A DNA stretch of 13,877 nucleotides from an uncultured Clostridia bacterium (GCA_947171615.1 CAMVYG010000043.1:1-13877); one strand, 5' to 3'; positions 6,205 through 13,290 are shown, numbered from the stretch's first letter. Made by a program: numbers and translations. Notes: a model not told the origin generated them from the letters alone.

Positions 6205-8310
6205 ATGGAAAGTAAACGCGAGAATAGAGAGCAGAAGGAGCCGATGGAAGCGGCGGTCCAGTTCCCGGAGGAAACCGTCTATTTGCAGGAGATAGAACGG
6301 CGGGTGGACGCGGAGCTTTTGGAGGCGCAAAAATCGGTGGATCAGATGGAGGAGGAGCAGAGGGAGCTCCAGAAGTACATGGCGGAAAGCCGGGGAGAAA
6401 CCGATTTCAAGGAAATGTTCCAAACAGAGCGGATCATGCGGGATATCGCCACTTCCGGTTCCTCTGCGGTGCAGTATTTGGAGAGGCTGAAAAAGGTGCG
6501 GAATTCCCCATATTTTGCCCGGATCGATTTTCTGCCCTCGGGGGAGGGAGAAGAGAAAACTCCCTATTATATCGGGCTTTACGCCTTTCGCCATGAGAAA
6601 AAGCTGTTTATCATCGATTGGCGTTCTCCCGTTGCCAGCATGTTTTACGATTTTGAAACGGGACCGGCCTTTTATACCACCCCGTCTACCCTGGATTCCC
6701 CGGCAAAAACGGTGGAGGGAGAGGTGGTTTTAAAGCGCCAGTTCAAAATCAAAAACGGTGAAATGGAATTCGCCTTTGACAGCTCCCAGAATATTCAGGA
6801 CGATATTTTGCAGCAGGAGCTGGCTCACACCTCCGATGAAAAAATGAAATCCATTATCTCCACCATCCAAAAGGAGCAGAACCAGATCATCCGGGACGAA
6901 AACGCGGACGTCATGATCATACAGGGCGTGGCGGGCTCCGGAAAAACCAGCATCGCGCTGCATAGGGTGGCGTTTCTTTTATATCGGTTCCGCAATACCA
7001 TCAAGGCCCAGAATGTGACGATCATTTCCCCCAATAAAGTGTTTGGGGATTACATTTCCAGCGTGCTGCCGGAGCTGGGGGAAGAACCCATCTTTGAAGC
7101 GAGCCTGGAGGACCTTGCCTTGATCCAGATCGAGGACGGCGTTGATTTTGTAGGGGAAAGAAATCCGCTGGAAACGGACGACCCCGCCTGGACCCGCCGG
7201 GTCCGGTTTAAGGGAACGGTGGAGTTTGTCCGGCAGATGGACGAGTATATTGAGAAGCTGCCGGAGCTGGCGCTGGACGTGCAGGACTATGTGTTCGGCG
7301 AGTTTTCCGTTCCGGCGGAGTGGATCAGGGAGCGGGTGGCGGTGTATCAGCGGTTCCCGCTTCTGAAGCGGCTGGAGCAGGTGGCGGATGATATTCACAG
7401 CCGGCTGGAAAACGAATTCCTTCGGGAGGAGCGGCCGCCCCACCGAAACACGATTTTCCAGGCTCTGCGGAAAATGCTGAAATACAAAACCACCCTTCAG
7501 GCCTACAAGGCCTTTTACAGCTGGATCGTGGAGCCAAAGCTCTTTAAGCCCGTGCAGAAGGGGGTGCTGGAGTGGAACGATGTGTTTCCCTATCTGTATT
7601 TGCAGTCTTATTTTTCCGGGATCCAGGAAAGCAGGCTGATCAAACACTTGGTAATCGATGAAATGCAGGATTATACTCCCATTCAGTACGCCCTCTTAAA
7701 CAGGCTGTTCCAGTGCCCGAAAACCATTTTGGGGGATTTCGGGCAGTCCATCAACCCCAACTGCCAGTACACGCTGGAGGAGCTTCACGAGCTGTATGGG
7801 GGCTCCAAGCTGATGCGGCTGGAAAAAAGCTACCGCTCTACCTATGAGATCATCCACTATGCGAAAAAAATCGCTAAAGCCCAGGATTTTCAGGCGGTGG
7901 AACGCCACGGGGAACCCCCTGCCATGCTGGTTTTTGAAAAAGAGGAGCAGGAGCTTCAGAAGCTTGCGGAGCTGATTGGGGAGTTTCACAAGGGAGAGTA
8001 CAACGCCTTCGGTATTTTGACCCGCACCAACCCGGAAGCTCAGGCTTTGTATGAAAAGCTTCAGGCGCTGGGAGCCGACGTCAATTTGATCCTGCCGGAA
8101 AGCAAGTCCTTCCGGAACGGAGCTACCGTGCTGTCGATCCAGATGTCCAAGGGCCTGGAATTTGACCAGGTGGCGGTTCCCTTTGCAGGGGAAGCCGTCT
8201 ATCACACGGAATTTGACCGGAATTTGCTGTACGTGGCCTGTACCCGCGCCATGCACCGGCTCTTTCTCACCTGTACCGGCGCGCCGTCCCCGCTGCTGCC
8301 GGAAGAATAG
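6205..8310 (+). CDS. helD: HelD-type superfamily I helicase, RNA polymerase recycling factor
   Basis: HelD uses ATP to pry stalled RNA polymerase off DNA and recycle it. The 701-residue protein has an N-terminal charged coiled coil (about 22-65), then the HelD-specific block with PYFARIDF, YYIGLYAF, DWRSPVASMFYDF and LKRQFKI (about 103-183). The helicase core follows: Walker A GVAGSGKT (241-248), Walker B DEMQD (485-489), GDFGQSINP, SIQMSKGLEFD and LYVACTRAMHRL. The ATG at 6205 is chosen over 6199 because GGAGG (6193-6197) is 7 bases from 6205 but only 1 base from 6199. It is slightly shorter than the Bacillus subtilis protein (about 770). Plain UvrD/PcrA is less likely because of the N-terminal block. 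It stands alone, between a terminator and the next promoter. Confidence 0.9.
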   Translation: MESKRENREQKEPMEAAVQFPEETVYLQEIERRVDAELLEAQKSVDQMEEEQRELQKYMAESRGETDFKEMFQTERIMRDIATSGSSAVQYLERLKKVRNSPYFARIDFLPSGEGEEKTPYYIGLYAFRHEKKLFIIDWRSPVASMFYDFETGPAFYTTPSTLDSPAKTVEGEVVLKRQFKIKNGEMEFAFDSSQNIQDDILQQELAHTSDEKMKSIISTIQKEQNQIIRDENADVMIIQGVAGSGKTSIALHRVAFLLYRFRNTIKAQNVTIISPNKVFGDYISSVLPELGEEPIFEASLEDLALIQIEDGVDFVGERNPLETDDPAWTRRVRFKGTVEFVRQMDEYIEKLPELALDVQDYVFGEFSVPAEWIRERVAVYQRFPLLKRLEQVADDIHSRLENEFLREERPPHRNTIFQALRKMLKYKTTLQAYKAFYSWIVEPKLFKPVQKGVLEWNDVFPYLYLQSYFSGIQESRLIKHLVIDEMQDYTPIQYALLNRLFQCPKTILGDFGQSINPNCQYTLEELHELYGGSKLMRLEKSYRSTYEIIHYAKKIAKAQDFQAVERHGEPPAMLVFEKEEQELQKLAELIGEFHKGEYNAFGILTRTNPEAQALYEKLQALGADVNLILPESKSFRNGATVLSIQMSKGLEFDQVAVPFAGEAVYHTEFDRNLLYVACTRAMHRLFLTCTGAPSPLLPEE

Positions 8311-8328
8311 GTGCTTTGTTCAGGGTAG

Positions 8329-8343
8329 TCGCCGAAAAGGCGA
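8329..8343 (+). other. Small stem-loop after the helicase gene
   Basis: TCGCC/GGCGA encloses the loop GAAAA, 18 bases after the helD stop. It has no T run, so it is a poor terminator; it may protect the 3' end of the mRNA. Confidence 0.3.
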
Positions 8344-8450
8344 AAACGCAAGAATTTGTCAATAGCGGTGTACGGATGAAAACTTTTTGAAAAAAGCAAA
8401 AACAGGAGCAGTGGCTGGACCCATGCCAATGGTTGCATTCTCTGCGGAAA

Positions 8451-8459
8451 TGGTATAAA
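8451..8459 (+). promoter_or_regulatory. Putative extended -10 promoter of the DUF4160/DUF2442 pair
   Basis: TGG TATAAA is followed by AAT. TTGCAT at 8433-8438 could serve as a -35 box at a short 15-base spacing. The start codon lies 26 bases downstream. Confidence 0.45.
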
Positions 8460-8484
8460 ATAAAGCCAAAGGGAGGTGTTCCCG

Positions 8485-8745
8485 ATGCCAACGATTTGCA
8501 TGTTTCGTGGAATCAAGATTTATATCAACTGGAGAGAACATCAGCCTCCGCATTTTCATGCCACTTATGGCGGGCAGGAGGTCATTGTTTCTATTCGGGA
8601 GTTAGAGGCGGTGGAGGGCAGTTTTCCCAACAAGCAGCTAAAAATGCTCCTCGGCTGGGCCGCTCTTCACGAGGACGAGTTAATGGAAAATTGGCAGCTT
8701 GCCGAACAGCAGCAGGAATTGTTTGCCATTGATCCGTTGAGGTAA
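8485..8745 (+). CDS. DUF4160 family small protein
   Basis: The 86-residue protein begins MPTICMFRGIKIYINWREHQ and has PPHFHATYGGQE at about 24-35, the hallmark of DUF4160, ending with a helix that carries LHEDELMENWQLA. The motif is rich in His, but no enzymatic activity is established that I know of. The ATG is chosen over the in-frame GTG at 8476, because GGGAGG (8471-8476) overlaps that GTG and is 8 bases from the ATG. The DUF2442 gene starts 12 bases later. Families of this kind are often found as adjacent pairs, and a toxin-antitoxin role has been suspected, but nothing here proves it. Confidence 0.85.
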   Translation: MPTICMFRGIKIYINWREHQPPHFHATYGGQEVIVSIRELEAVEGSFPNKQLKMLLGWAALHEDELMENWQLAEQQQELFAIDPLR

Positions 8746-8757
8746 GAGGAGTCGTTT

Positions 8758-9108
8758 ATGCAAAAAAATGTTGAGTATTATCTGGAAAAAGGCTTTGACC
8801 GGGCGGCGGCAGAATATTTCGCTCAGGGACGTCGGCAAATTATTCATGTAAAGCCCAATGCTGACTTTACCTTAACGTTATCTTTTGATAACGGAGAGGT
8901 GCGTCTGTACGATGTGAAGCCCTTATTGAAATCCGGAACAGTTTTTGAACCCTTCTCTGATATTCAGAATTTCCGGCGTGTATATTTGGATGATGCCCAT
9001 TGTGTGGCCTGGGATATTGATCCCGCTGTAGACAGTGAAAAGGTTTGGAACAATAAAGTGGATCTCAGCTCGGATACTTGTTATTTGGATAGTGTTTCCA
9101 TCAGCTGA
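8758..9108 (+). CDS. DUF2442 family protein, partner of the DUF4160 gene
   Basis: The 116-residue protein has a helical N-terminal arm (about 1-28, including YYLEKGFDRAAAEYFAQGR). A compact domain follows: HVKPNADFTLTLSFDNGEVRLYDVKPLL, then GTVFEPFSD, FRRVYLDDAHCVAWD and DLSSDTCYLDS, the usual DUF2442 order of strands. The domain is small and of unproven biochemical role; in families of this type it is often next to DUF4160. The N-terminal arm is longer than in the shortest members and could be a binding segment for the partner, which is speculation. AGAGGAG lies 7 bases upstream of the ATG. The pair has its own promoter and terminator and reads as a complete two-gene unit. Confidence 0.85.
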   Translation: MQKNVEYYLEKGFDRAAAEYFAQGRRQIIHVKPNADFTLTLSFDNGEVRLYDVKPLLKSGTVFEPFSDIQNFRRVYLDDAHCVAWDIDPAVDSEKVWNNKVDLSSDTCYLDSVSIS

Positions 9109-9111
9109 TCA

Positions 9112-9139
9112 GGGGCGGCTTTTGCCGTCCCCATTTTTT
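9112..9139 (+). terminator. Rho-independent terminator after the DUF2442 gene
   Basis: GGGGCGGC (9112-9119) pairs with GCCGTCCCC (9124-9132), with one bulged T and a TTTT loop, followed by ATTTTTT. It lies 3 bases after the stop codon. Confidence 0.8.
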
Positions 9140-9200
9140 GCTCTACCGACTCAAATTCTATACACTCAAAAATGTAAAGCTTTCTTTTAGTCTTACATCA

Positions 9201-9230
9201 TTGACAGACCTACAGAAAATCCCTTAAAAT
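9201..9230 (+). promoter_or_regulatory. Upstream promoter P1 of the scaffold/GGGtGRT operon
   Basis: TTGACA (9201-9206) is followed after 18 bases by TAAAAT (9225-9230). The -35 is perfect and the -10 has one mismatch. It lies 14 bases upstream of the second promoter's -35 box. Confidence 0.55.
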
Positions 9231-9243
9231 TTTTCTCAGGCAC

Positions 9244-9272
9244 TTGAATCAAATGCCTTTTCCGATTATAAT
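9244..9272 (+). promoter_or_regulatory. Downstream promoter P2 of the scaffold/GGGtGRT operon
   Basis: TTGAAT (9244-9249), 17 bases, TATAAT (9267-9272): a near-consensus housekeeping promoter. Transcription would start near 9279, just before the left arm of the leader helix at 9281, so the helix would form at the very 5' end of the mRNA. Confidence 0.75.
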
Positions 9273-9280
9273 GGAAGCAG

Positions 9281-9340
9281 ATTGGTATTTCGGGCGGCCA
9301 GCTGCCCCGAAAACATTATAAAACCGAAAGGAGTACCAAT
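9281..9340 (+). promoter_or_regulatory. Foldable 5' leader able to cover the scaffold gene's ribosome binding site
   Basis: ATTGGTATTTCGG (9281-9293) is complementary to CCGAAA (9324-9329) plus TACCAAT (9334-9340): 13 pairs, with the four bases GGAG of the Shine-Dalgarno (9330-9333) bulged out, ending at the base before the ATG. A competing local hairpin pairs TTTCGG (9288-9293) with CCGAAA at 9307-9312 and GGC (9296-9298) with GCC (9304-9306) around the loop CAGCT. The two folds share the TTTCGG strand. I match no known riboswitch class. The pairing is seen; regulation is inferred. Confidence 0.55.
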
Positions 9341-10033
9341 ATGAACTATTCCCATGAAGTGGAAAATATGTGTACGGTGAAGAAGGGCCCCCATCATGGC
9401 CCCGCCCCGATTCCCGAAGAGGGAAAGTGGGTCAAGTCCTATGAGATCAAGGACATTTCCGGCCTGTCCCATGGCATTGGCTGGTGCGCTCCCCAGCAGG
9501 GCGCCTGCAAGCTCACCCTGAACGTGAAGGAGGGCATTGTACAGGAGGCTCTGGTAGAGACGCTGGGCTGCTCCGGCATGACCCATTCCGCCGCTATGGC
9601 CGCTGAGATCCTGCCCGGCAAGACCCTTTTGGAGTGCCTGAACACCGACCTGGTGTGCGACGCTATCAACGTTGCCATGCGCGAGATCTTCAAGCAGCTG
9701 GCCTATGGCCGCAGCCAGACCGCCTTCTCCGAGGACGGCCTGCCCATCGGCGCCGGGCTGGAGGATCTGGGCAAGGGCCTGCGCTCTCAGGTGGGAACCA
9801 TGTTCTCCACAAACCTCAAGGGCGTTCGTTATATGGAAATGGCCGAGGGCTATGTAATTAAAATGGCTCTCGATGAGGAAGGCGAAGTCATCGGCTACCA
9901 GTTTGTAAAGCTGGGCAAGATGCTGGAGGATATCCGTCACGGTGTTTCTCCCGACGAGGCCTATAAGAACAATATCGGTCAGTATGGCCGCTTCGACGGC
10001 GCCGCCAAGTATATTGACCCCAGAGAAGAATAA
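9341..10033 (+). CDS. NifU/IscU-like iron-sulfur cluster assembly scaffold protein
   Basis: Scaffold proteins of this type hold a nascent Fe-S cluster and pass it to client proteins. The 230-residue protein resembles the IscU/NifU fold through ACKLTLNVKEG, VQEALVETLGCSGM and a helix with HSAAMAAEIL. Cysteines are at 11, 49, 56, 77, 99 and 106. Cys77 in LGCSGM corresponds to the second ligand region of IscU, but the classical HCS motif for the third ligand is absent, the region reading GRSQTAFSEDG instead. The C-terminal 80 residues (YMEMAEGYVIKMALDEEGEVIGYQ onward) extend beyond IscU. AAAGGAG lies 7 bases before the ATG, inside the leader fold. Lysine codons are mostly AAG, with frequent GGC and CTG, suggesting strong expression. 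It is co-transcribed with the GGGtGRT gene (34-base gap). Cluster binding is inferred. Confidence 0.82.
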   Translation: MNYSHEVENMCTVKKGPHHGPAPIPEEGKWVKSYEIKDISGLSHGIGWCAPQQGACKLTLNVKEGIVQEALVETLGCSGMTHSAAMAAEILPGKTLLECLNTDLVCDAINVAMREIFKQLAYGRSQTAFSEDGLPIGAGLEDLGKGLRSQVGTMFSTNLKGVRYMEMAEGYVIKMALDEEGEVIGYQFVKLGKMLEDIRHGVSPDEAYKNNIGQYGRFDGAAKYIDPREE

Positions 10034-10067
10034 GCACGGACCATACATAGATTAGGAGGACAACACA

Positions 10068-11075
10068 ATGGCAAATGACGTCATGTTTGAAGGCAAAGAG
10101 AGAAGAATGCCCAAGATCGAAAAGTGTCTCGCTGAGTATGGCCTGGGCAGTCTGGAAGAGGCCAGGGAGCTTTGTAACTCCAAGGGCTTCGATCCTTATG
10201 ATATCGTAAAGGGCGTACAGCCCATCGCTTTTGAAAATGCAGGCTGGGCCTATACCCTGGGCTGCGCTGTAGCCATTAAGAAGGGCGTAAAGACCGCCGC
10301 CGACGCCGCTGAGGCTATCGGTATCGGCCTGGAGGCTTTCTGCATTCCCGGCTCTGTGGCTGTGCAGCGCCGTGTGGGCCGGGGCCACGGCAACCGGGGC
10401 GCGAGGCTGCTTCGGGGTGGAGCGCAGTGCTTCGCGTTCCTGGCAGGCCACGAATCCTTCGCCGCCGCAGAGGGCGCTATCGGTATCGCAAAAACCGCCA
10501 ACCGTGCCCGGAAGGAGCCTCTGCGCATTATCCTGAACGGCCTGGGCAAGGACGCCGCTTATATCATTTCCAGAATCAACGGCTTTACCTATGTGAAGAC
10601 CGACTATGATTTCTTTACCGGTGAGCTGAAGATCGAAGAGACAAAGCCCTTCTCCGACGGCGAGCGCGCCGCGGTAAAGTGCTATGGCGCCAACGATGTG
10701 CTGGAGGGCGTAGCCATCATGAAGCATGAGGGCGTAGACGTATCCATCACCGGCAACTCCACCAACCCCACCCGCTTCCAGCATCTGGTAGCCGGCACCT
10801 ATAAGAAGTGGGCTTTGGAAAACGGCAAGAAGTATTTCTCCGTGGCTTCCGGCGGCGGCACAGGGCGTACCCTGCACCCCGATAACATGGCGGCAGGTCC
10901 CGCTTCCTACGGCCTGACCGATTCCATGGGCCGTATGCACGGCGACGCTCAGTTCGCCGGTTCCTCTTCCGTGCCTGCTCACGTGGAGATGATGGGCCTG
11001 ATGGGCATGGGCAACAACCCCATGGTAGGCGCTACCGTGGCGTGCGCTGTGGCTGTGTACGAGGGTACGAAGTAA
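10068..11075 (+). CDS. GGGtGRT family protein
   Basis: The 335-residue protein belongs to the family named after its motif, here GGGTGRT at 262-268 in SVASGGGTGRTLHPDN. Other strongly patterned blocks are IVKGVQPIAFENAGWAY (46-62), CFAFLAGHESFAAAEGAIG (121-139), ILNGLGKDAAYIISRINGF (155-173), SITGNSTNPTRFQH (226-239) and HGDAQFAGSSSVPAHVEMMG (291-310). There is no signal peptide or membrane segment. No reaction is known to me; its constant partner is a scaffold protein of the Fe-S type, so a role in metal-cluster handling is possible. AGGAGGA precedes the ATG by 7 bases. Residues 99-120 hold six arginines and lack the pattern I remember from relatives, while the frame stays open: either real divergence or a local sequence error. 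The codon preference matches the scaffold gene. Confidence 0.88.
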   Translation: MANDVMFEGKERRMPKIEKCLAEYGLGSLEEARELCNSKGFDPYDIVKGVQPIAFENAGWAYTLGCAVAIKKGVKTAADAAEAIGIGLEAFCIPGSVAVQRRVGRGHGNRGARLLRGGAQCFAFLAGHESFAAAEGAIGIAKTANRARKEPLRIILNGLGKDAAYIISRINGFTYVKTDYDFFTGELKIEETKPFSDGERAAVKCYGANDVLEGVAIMKHEGVDVSITGNSTNPTRFQHLVAGTYKKWALENGKKYFSVASGGGTGRTLHPDNMAAGPASYGLTDSMGRMHGDAQFAGSSSVPAHVEMMGLMGMGNNPMVGATVACAVAVYEGTK

Positions 11076-11149
11076 CAAGCGTTACTATGCTGGCTTTTTG
11101 CTGATTTGGATTTTCAATTCCAAGTCGGAGAAATAGCTTCTAAAAACAG

Positions 11150-11208
11150 AAAAGAGGCAGCAAAGGGGAGCATTTCCTTTAAATGTTCTTCAAACGCTGC
11201 CTCTTTTT
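11150..11208 (+). terminator. Rho-independent terminator of the scaffold/GGGtGRT operon
   Basis: AAAAGAGGCAGC (11150-11161) pairs over 12 bp with GCTGCCTCTTTT (11196-11207) and runs into T. The long loop holds its own small hairpin CATTT/AAATG. It lies about 75 bases after the stop. Confidence 0.82.
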
Positions 11209-11239
11209 GGCTTGTCTGAGCTTTTAGGCCGGTTTTCTC

Positions 11240-11268
11240 TTGACATAAAAAAATCCGACTGCTATAAT
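11240..11268 (+). promoter_or_regulatory. Perfect-consensus housekeeping promoter of the AAA ATPase gene
   Basis: TTGACA (11240-11245), exactly 17 bases, TATAAT (11263-11268). Both hexamers are perfect, which is unusual and predicts strong, or repressor-controlled, transcription. An imperfect inverted repeat around ACTCTTGAGT (11286-11295) lies between the likely start site and the Shine-Dalgarno, and could be an operator. Confidence 0.85.
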
Positions 11269-11314
11269 TTACTTAAAAGTTAATTACTCTTGAGTTAGTT
11301 TTGGGAGGAGACTT

Positions 11315-12721
11315 ATGAAATTTATTGGCAGAGAGCGGGAGCTTCATGATTTAAATGAGATGTACGCACAGGACAAGTTTGATCTTTTTGTTTTGTATGG
11401 GCGCAGACGTGTTGGAAAAACCACGTTACTAAACGAATTTTGCAAAGATAAGGATGCTATTTTTTATTCTGCAGAGCAAAGCAATAATAAGCTCAATCTG
11501 GAAAAATTCTCGGCTCAGGTATTTGCTTTTTACGGTGAAACAACTCTCGAGCCCTTTACGTCCTGGACAAATGCTCTTACCTATATTGACGAGCGCCAGA
11601 AAGGGAAACGCGTCGTGCTTGTGATCGATGAATTTCCGTATCTTGTAAGGAAAAACAAGGCGTTGCTTTCGGAGCTTCAGCACCTGATCGACCATCGCCT
11701 GCAAAATAGCAGAATGTTTTTGGTGTTGTGCGGCAGTTATATGGGATTTATGGAGAAGGAAGTCCTGGGATCAAAAAGCCCGCTTTTCGGCAGACGTACC
11801 GGTCAACTTCATATGAAGCCTTTCGATTATAAGACCAGCTTGGAATTTCTCTCTGGTTTTTCCTGTGAAGATCAACTAAAGCTGTACGGTGCTTTTGGCG
11901 GGACACCTCTGTATCTTGAGCAAATACAAAGAGGGAAATCTTTTGAAGAAAATATCAAAAGCAGCTACCTTAGGACAACTGCGTATCTTTATGAGGAGCC
12001 TCTTCTTCTGCTGCGGCAGGAGGTGCAGGAACCCGGAATTTACAGCGCTATTATAGAAGCGATTGCCGGAGGTTCAACAAAGGCAAACGAAATTTCCACC
12101 AAAATCGGTGAGGAAACCGCAAAATGTCTGAAATATATGAAAACACTGTGTGAGCTGGGGATCCTGTATAAAGAAACGCCATTTGGAGAAAAAGAATCCT
12201 CCAGGAAAACTATTTATGGCATTTCGGATTTTATGTTCCGTTTCTGGTACCGCTATGTGTTTACCAGCCGCACACTGGTGGAAACAGGCGCAGCAGCTGC
12301 TGTTTGGAAAAAACGCATTGAACCGGGATACAACGCATATATGGGGTTAGCGTTTGAGAAGATATGCTACGATTGGATGATGCTCCGAAATTCCAAAGGT
12401 CAGCTTCCTATCCTGTTTACTGCCATCGGCAGGTGGTGGGGGCAAAATCCGTATCCGCCGGAGCATGGGCAGGTTGAGATCGACATGATCGCCACGGACG
12501 GCAGAGACTATTTATTTGGTGAATGTAAATGGCGAAATGAAAAAACGGATCTGTCTGTGCTGGAAGAGTTATGCAGGAAAGCGGATATTTTCAGTAAGAA
12601 GCGAAAAAACAGCTGGTATCTATTGTTTTCCAAGAGTGGTTTTACAGATCGTGTAAAAGCTGCCGCAAGGGCAGACAGCAGCATTATCCTTGTGGATTTG
12701 GATGCGATCATAAATGGCTGA
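11315..12721 (+). CDS. AAA-type ATPase with C-terminal DUF234 nuclease-like domain
   Basis: The 468-residue protein starts FIGREREL, then Walker A GRRRVGKT (29-36), Walker B VLVIDEFPYL with Asp105 and Glu106, and a sensor-like LCGSYMGFM (138-146) with FGRRTG (158-163). A winged-helix-like segment at about 240-300 is followed by YGISDFMFRFWYRYV (301-315), typical of the start of DUF234. The C-terminal part has EID (Asp390) and FGECKW (Glu403, Lys405), the spacing of a PD-(D/E)XK nuclease site. The architecture fits the archaeal-type ATPase family (ATPase_2 plus DUF234), whose function is not settled. GGGAGGAG lies just before the ATG. Its codons are more A/T-rich than those of the neighbouring operons, which suggests separate acquisition. 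The SLOG gene follows after 36 bases. Confidence 0.88.
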   Translation: MKFIGRERELHDLNEMYAQDKFDLFVLYGRRRVGKTTLLNEFCKDKDAIFYSAEQSNNKLNLEKFSAQVFAFYGETTLEPFTSWTNALTYIDERQKGKRVVLVIDEFPYLVRKNKALLSELQHLIDHRLQNSRMFLVLCGSYMGFMEKEVLGSKSPLFGRRTGQLHMKPFDYKTSLEFLSGFSCEDQLKLYGAFGGTPLYLEQIQRGKSFEENIKSSYLRTTAYLYEEPLLLLRQEVQEPGIYSAIIEAIAGGSTKANEISTKIGEETAKCLKYMKTLCELGILYKETPFGEKESSRKTIYGISDFMFRFWYRYVFTSRTLVETGAAAAVWKKRIEPGYNAYMGLAFEKICYDWMMLRNSKGQLPILFTAIGRWWGQNPYPPEHGQVEIDMIATDGRDYLFGECKWRNEKTDLSVLEELCRKADIFSKKRKNSWYLLFSKSGFTDRVKAAARADSSIILVDLDAIING

Positions 12722-12757
12722 TTGGAAGAATCGGTCGTTGGAAAGGAGCTGTTGTCT

Positions 12758-13276
12758 ATGAAGCTGATTCGGGAAGAGTGCTGCTGCTTTACCGGGCACA
12801 GGCTCCTTTCAAAAGAAGAGAGAGCCATGCTGCGGGGCCGCCTTCGGCAGGAGATCGAGCAGCTTTGGGAGCAGGGCATAACCACTTTTCTGGCGGGAGG
12901 TGCTCTGGGCTTTGATACGCTGGCGGCCCAGGCGGTGCTGTCTCTCCGGGAGGAAGGTCTGCCGGGGCTTCGGCTGGTGCTGGTGCTGCCCTGCCTGGGG
13001 CAGGAAAGCCGCTGGAACAAGCAGGATGTTCAGCTGTACCACAGCTTGCTGAAGCAGGCCGACGAGGTGATCTACACAGGTGACGCCTACACGGAAAACT
13101 GTATGTTTGTGAGAAACCGCTATCTGGTAGATCACAGCAGCCGGTGCCTCTGCTATTTGACGAAAGGCGGCAGAGGGGGCACTGCTTATACCGTGAGGTG
13201 CGCGAAAAAGCAGGGACTGGAAATACGCAATCTGGCAGCCGAAGAACGGGAAAATTTTCAGCTTTCCCTGCTGTGA
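12758..13276 (+). CDS. SLOG superfamily protein, DUF1273 / YpsA-like
   Basis: The 172-residue protein shows the SLOG nucleotide-binding fold: CCFTGHR (9-15), AGGALGFDTLAAQAV (46-60), RLVLVLPCLGQ (72-82), NRYLVDHSS (120-128) and KGGRGGTAYTV (136-146). SLOG proteins are thought to bind or process nucleotide ligands; YpsA of Bacillus affects cell division and stress, but the ligand is unknown to me. The ATG is chosen because GAAAGGAG (12741-12748) is 9 bases upstream; an in-frame TTG at 12722, at the end of the previous gene, has no such site. It may share the transcript of the AAA ATPase gene. It ends 14 bases from the convergent sigE gene, with no visible terminator between them. Confidence 0.88.
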   Translation: MKLIREECCCFTGHRLLSKEERAMLRGRLRQEIEQLWEQGITTFLAGGALGFDTLAAQAVLSLREEGLPGLRLVLVLPCLGQESRWNKQDVQLYHSLLKQADEVIYTGDAYTENCMFVRNRYLVDHSSRCLCYLTKGGRGGTAYTVRCAKKQGLEIRNLAAEERENFQLSLL

Positions 13277-13290
13277 CGGTTGCCTCGGCA

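Noticed and set aside
9281..9340. Known riboswitch in front of the scaffold gene
   Set aside because: The leader is only about 60 bases and matches no riboswitch core I can recognise; it is kept as an unnamed foldable leader.
10362..10427. Frameshift in the GGGtGRT gene
   Set aside because: The frame is continuous and conserved blocks lie on both sides in the same frame; the anomaly is better explained by substitutions.
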